Of a stretch of 64,000 nt of DNA, positions 61,534 through 64,000 are shown piece after piece. The translations under genes and the position numbers were made by a program. The notes under the pieces were generated by a model. It did not search any database. It was not told the origin of the DNA and saw only the letters and a list, made by a program, of their open reading frames with translations. Positions within the stretch are counted from its first letter, which is position 1. Each line of letters starts with the position of its first letter. The stretch spans positions 18,622 to 82,621 of the forward strand of contig VOQV01000004.1 in assembly GCA_016642085.1 (NCBI GenBank), in the 5' to 3' direction. Origin of the DNA: Pantoea sp. Brub. GTDB taxonomy: Bacteria > Pseudomonadota > Gammaproteobacteria > Enterobacterales > Enterobacteriaceae.

Positions 61534-61609
61534 TCCTCTGTAGTTCAGTTGGTAGAACGACGGACTGTTAATCCGTATGTCACTGGTTCGAGTCCAGTCG
61601 GAGGAGCCA
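61534..61609 (+). tRNA. tRNA-Asn (anticodon GTT), CCA encoded
   Basis: TCCTCTGTAGTTCAGTTGGTAGAACGACGGACTGTTAATCCGTATGTCACTGGTTCGAGTCCAGTCGGAGGAGCCA. Confidence 0.98.
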
Positions 61610-61829
61610 TTATTATATTAATGTACTTGTATCTATTTTATATAAAATGTTATTATAATTATAATGACAAGATTAATTATTAGTTTATTTTTTATCACAT
61701 AAAATTTTTTAAATTGAACTTATTTAACTTTATTATATTTATAAAATTATAAAAAAAATTATTTTTTTATGTTAGTACTGTGTATATAATTAAATAAGTT
61801 ATAATTGGTTGATTGTCATAAAATAATAG

Positions 61830-63260
61830 GTGAAAATGCATATGCACTTATCTAAATCAACCTTTATTTTTCACGATTATGAAACTTTTGGTACTAGTCC
61901 TTCCTTAGATCGTCCTGCACAATTTGCTAGTGTAAAAACTGATAGTGAATTTAATCCAATTGAAGATCCTCAAATATTTTATTGTCGTATACCAAATGAT
62001 TATTTACCTCAACCAAAAGCTGTGGTAACAACTGGTATTACACCTCAAATAGTGACAAAAAATGGATTCATTGAACCTGAATTTGCTAAACGCATTTATA
62101 ATATATTTACATTTCAAAAAAGTTGCATAGTTGGTTATAATAATATGAAATTTGACGAAGAAGTCACTCGCAATATTTTTTATCGTAATTTTTATGATCC
62201 CTATGATTGGAGTTGGAAAAATGGTAATTCCAAATGGGATATAATAAATGTTATGAGAGCATGTTATGCATTGCGTCCAGATGGTATTTATTGGCCAAAA
62301 AATGAAAAAGGTTTTACTAGTTTTCGTTTAACAGATTTAACTAGAGCTAATAATTTAATACATAATAACGCACATAACGCATTATCTGATGTTTATGCAA
62401 CTATAGCGCTTGCAAAATTAGTTAAGAAACAACAACCTCAGTTATTTTCATTTTTATTTAATAATCGTACTAAAGAACAATTAATATCTATAATTGATAT
62501 TATCAAAATGCAGCCTTTAGTATATATTTCTAATGTATTTGGATCTTCTTGTGGAAACACTAGTTGGATTGTACCATTAGCTTGGCATCCTAATAATTAT
62601 AATTCCTTAATAGTAGTTGATTTATCTAAAAATATATATCCTTTGTTAAAATTTGATGTATGTCAATTAAGTAAACTTTTATATAGAAAAAAAACAGAAT
62701 TAGATCATTTGTCATCAATTCCATTACAATTAATTCAAATTAATAAATGTCCAATATTAACACAGGCTAATATTTTACGTCATGAAGATGCATTAAGATT
62801 AGGCATTGATCGAGAATATTGTTTAAATAATCTATTATTACTACGCAAATTTCCAGAAATCAGAAAAAAAGTCATATTAATCTTTACTAAATTAAAACCA
62901 TTTATAACATCCGATAACGTAGATAATCAACTATACGAAAGTTTTTTTAGTAATGGAGATAAATTGAATATGAATATTATTCGCAAAACCGAACCGTCTA
63001 TTATTGCAAATTTAAATTTAAATTTTGAAAATCATCGCATGGAAAAATTATTATTTCGTTATCGTGCAAGAAATTTTCCACAAACATTAAATTTAATTGA
63101 AAAAAAGAATTGGTTAGAACATCGTCAAAAAGTTTTTAATCATGAAAATATAAAAAAATTTTTTTTAGAATTACAATATTTAAAATGTTTATATAAAACA
63201 GACAGCAATAAATTAAAAATATTAAAAAATTTAAGTACGTATGTTAAAAATATGACGTAA
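61830..63260 (+). CDS. sbcB: Exodeoxyribonuclease I
   Basis: STFIFHDYETFGTSPSLDRPAQFASVKTDSEFN; RNIFYRNFYDPYDWSW. Confidence 0.96.
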   Translation: MKMHMHLSKSTFIFHDYETFGTSPSLDRPAQFASVKTDSEFNPIEDPQIFYCRIPNDYLPQPKAVVTTGITPQIVTKNGFIEPEFAKRIYNIFTFQKSCIVGYNNMKFDEEVTRNIFYRNFYDPYDWSWKNGNSKWDIINVMRACYALRPDGIYWPKNEKGFTSFRLTDLTRANNLIHNNAHNALSDVYATIALAKLVKKQQPQLFSFLFNNRTKEQLISIIDIIKMQPLVYISNVFGSSCGNTSWIVPLAWHPNNYNSLIVVDLSKNIYPLLKFDVCQLSKLLYRKKTELDHLSSIPLQLIQINKCPILTQANILRHEDALRLGIDREYCLNNLLLLRKFPEIRKKVILIFTKLKPFITSDNVDNQLYESFFSNGDKLNMNIIRKTEPSIIANLNLNFENHRMEKLLFRYRARNFPQTLNLIEKKNWLEHRQKVFNHENIKKFFLELQYLKCLYKTDSNKLKILKNLSTYVKNMT

Positions 63261-63786
63261 TTGTACGCTTTATAAATATTAAGTACATTGATTTAATCAT
63301 TAGTTTAATATTTAGATGATGAATAGATTCTTAATATTTAATTTTTATAAATAATTCTATTATTTATAAATTCAATATAACATTATATATATGTTAAAAA
63401 AATAAACAATATCTACAAGTTCTATCATAAACTAGATATTACGTTAAACTAATTACAAATATTAATATATCCTCACCTTGAAAATTTATATAACAAAATT
63501 TCTTAAAATTTTATTAAACAAAAGGTTGATTATTAAACTTGTTTAGATATATTCATGTAACCACTTATTAATTAAATCAATTAATATTAATTTCTAATTT
63601 TTAGAATTTAATAATTAATATTCTATATTATTATCTTTTAAATACAAAATATTAAAAATATTTTTAAGATCTTCAATTAATTAACTATATAGTCCATTCA
63701 TGAAGATTATTATTGTGTAGTTTTTGTTTATTCAAGCAAAATCATGTTATATCAATATAACTATAAGAAGTAAGAGGACAAGAATT

Positions 63787-64000
63787 ATGTTAGATAATAA
63801 TCGTGTACGTATAGCTATACAGAAATCTGGTCGTTTAAGCGACGATTCAAGAAAACTTTTAATACGTTGCGGCTTAAAAATTAATCTTAATACAGAACGA
63901 TTAATTTCTCTTGCAGAAAATATGCCTATTGATATTTTGCGTGTACGTGACGATGATATTCCTGGTTTAGTAATGGATGGAATAGTAGATTTAGGAATTG
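63787..64000 (+). CDS. hisG: ATP phosphoribosyltransferase, N-terminal part (truncated by window end)
   Basis: [71 protein letters not shown]. Confidence 0.97.
   Translation, partial: MLDNNRVRIAIQKSGRLSDDSRKLLIRCGLKINLNTERLISLAENMPIDILRVRDDDIPGLVMDGIVDLGI

Overview
The window is a strongly AT-rich, mobile-element-free stretch of a reduced gammaproteobacterial genome, almost certainly an obligate insect endosymbiont. The gene content (mannose PTS plus glycolysis, pdxB, hisG, putA/putP) resembles Candidatus Baumannia, but that assignment is inference. Gene order is a mosaic of blocks collinear with E. coli: maeB | crr-ptsI-ptsH-cysK-(zipA gone)-ligA-yfeH-tRNA-gltX-tRNA-Ala-mntH-tRNA-Arg-prmB-aroC-fabB-pdxB-truA-accD-folC-cvpA-purF-ubiX-pta-ackA | sppA | gapA | nhaB | minCDE | tsaB | yoaE-manXYZ-pykA-znuACB-ruvBAC-aspS | patB/malY | argS | tRNA-Ser-putP-putA | dsrB-tRNA-Asn-sbcB-hisG. 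There are six tRNAs. I saw no rRNA, CRISPR, IS, prophage or defence system, and no convincing new multi-gene system. The most interesting signals are: (1) pdxB split by a one-base frameshift exactly in an A11 run, a candidate transcriptional-slippage gene; (2) a clearly readable lpxM pseudogene between pykA and znuA; (3) short fossils of yebC and possibly zipA; (4) several long perfect inverted repeats, including a 28+28 bp one after tRNA-Ala and a 25+25 bp one over the manZ stop; (5) a TerC-only YoaE; (6) retention of the tiny unknown-function gene dsrB; (7) loss of the ancestral ptsI start codon.
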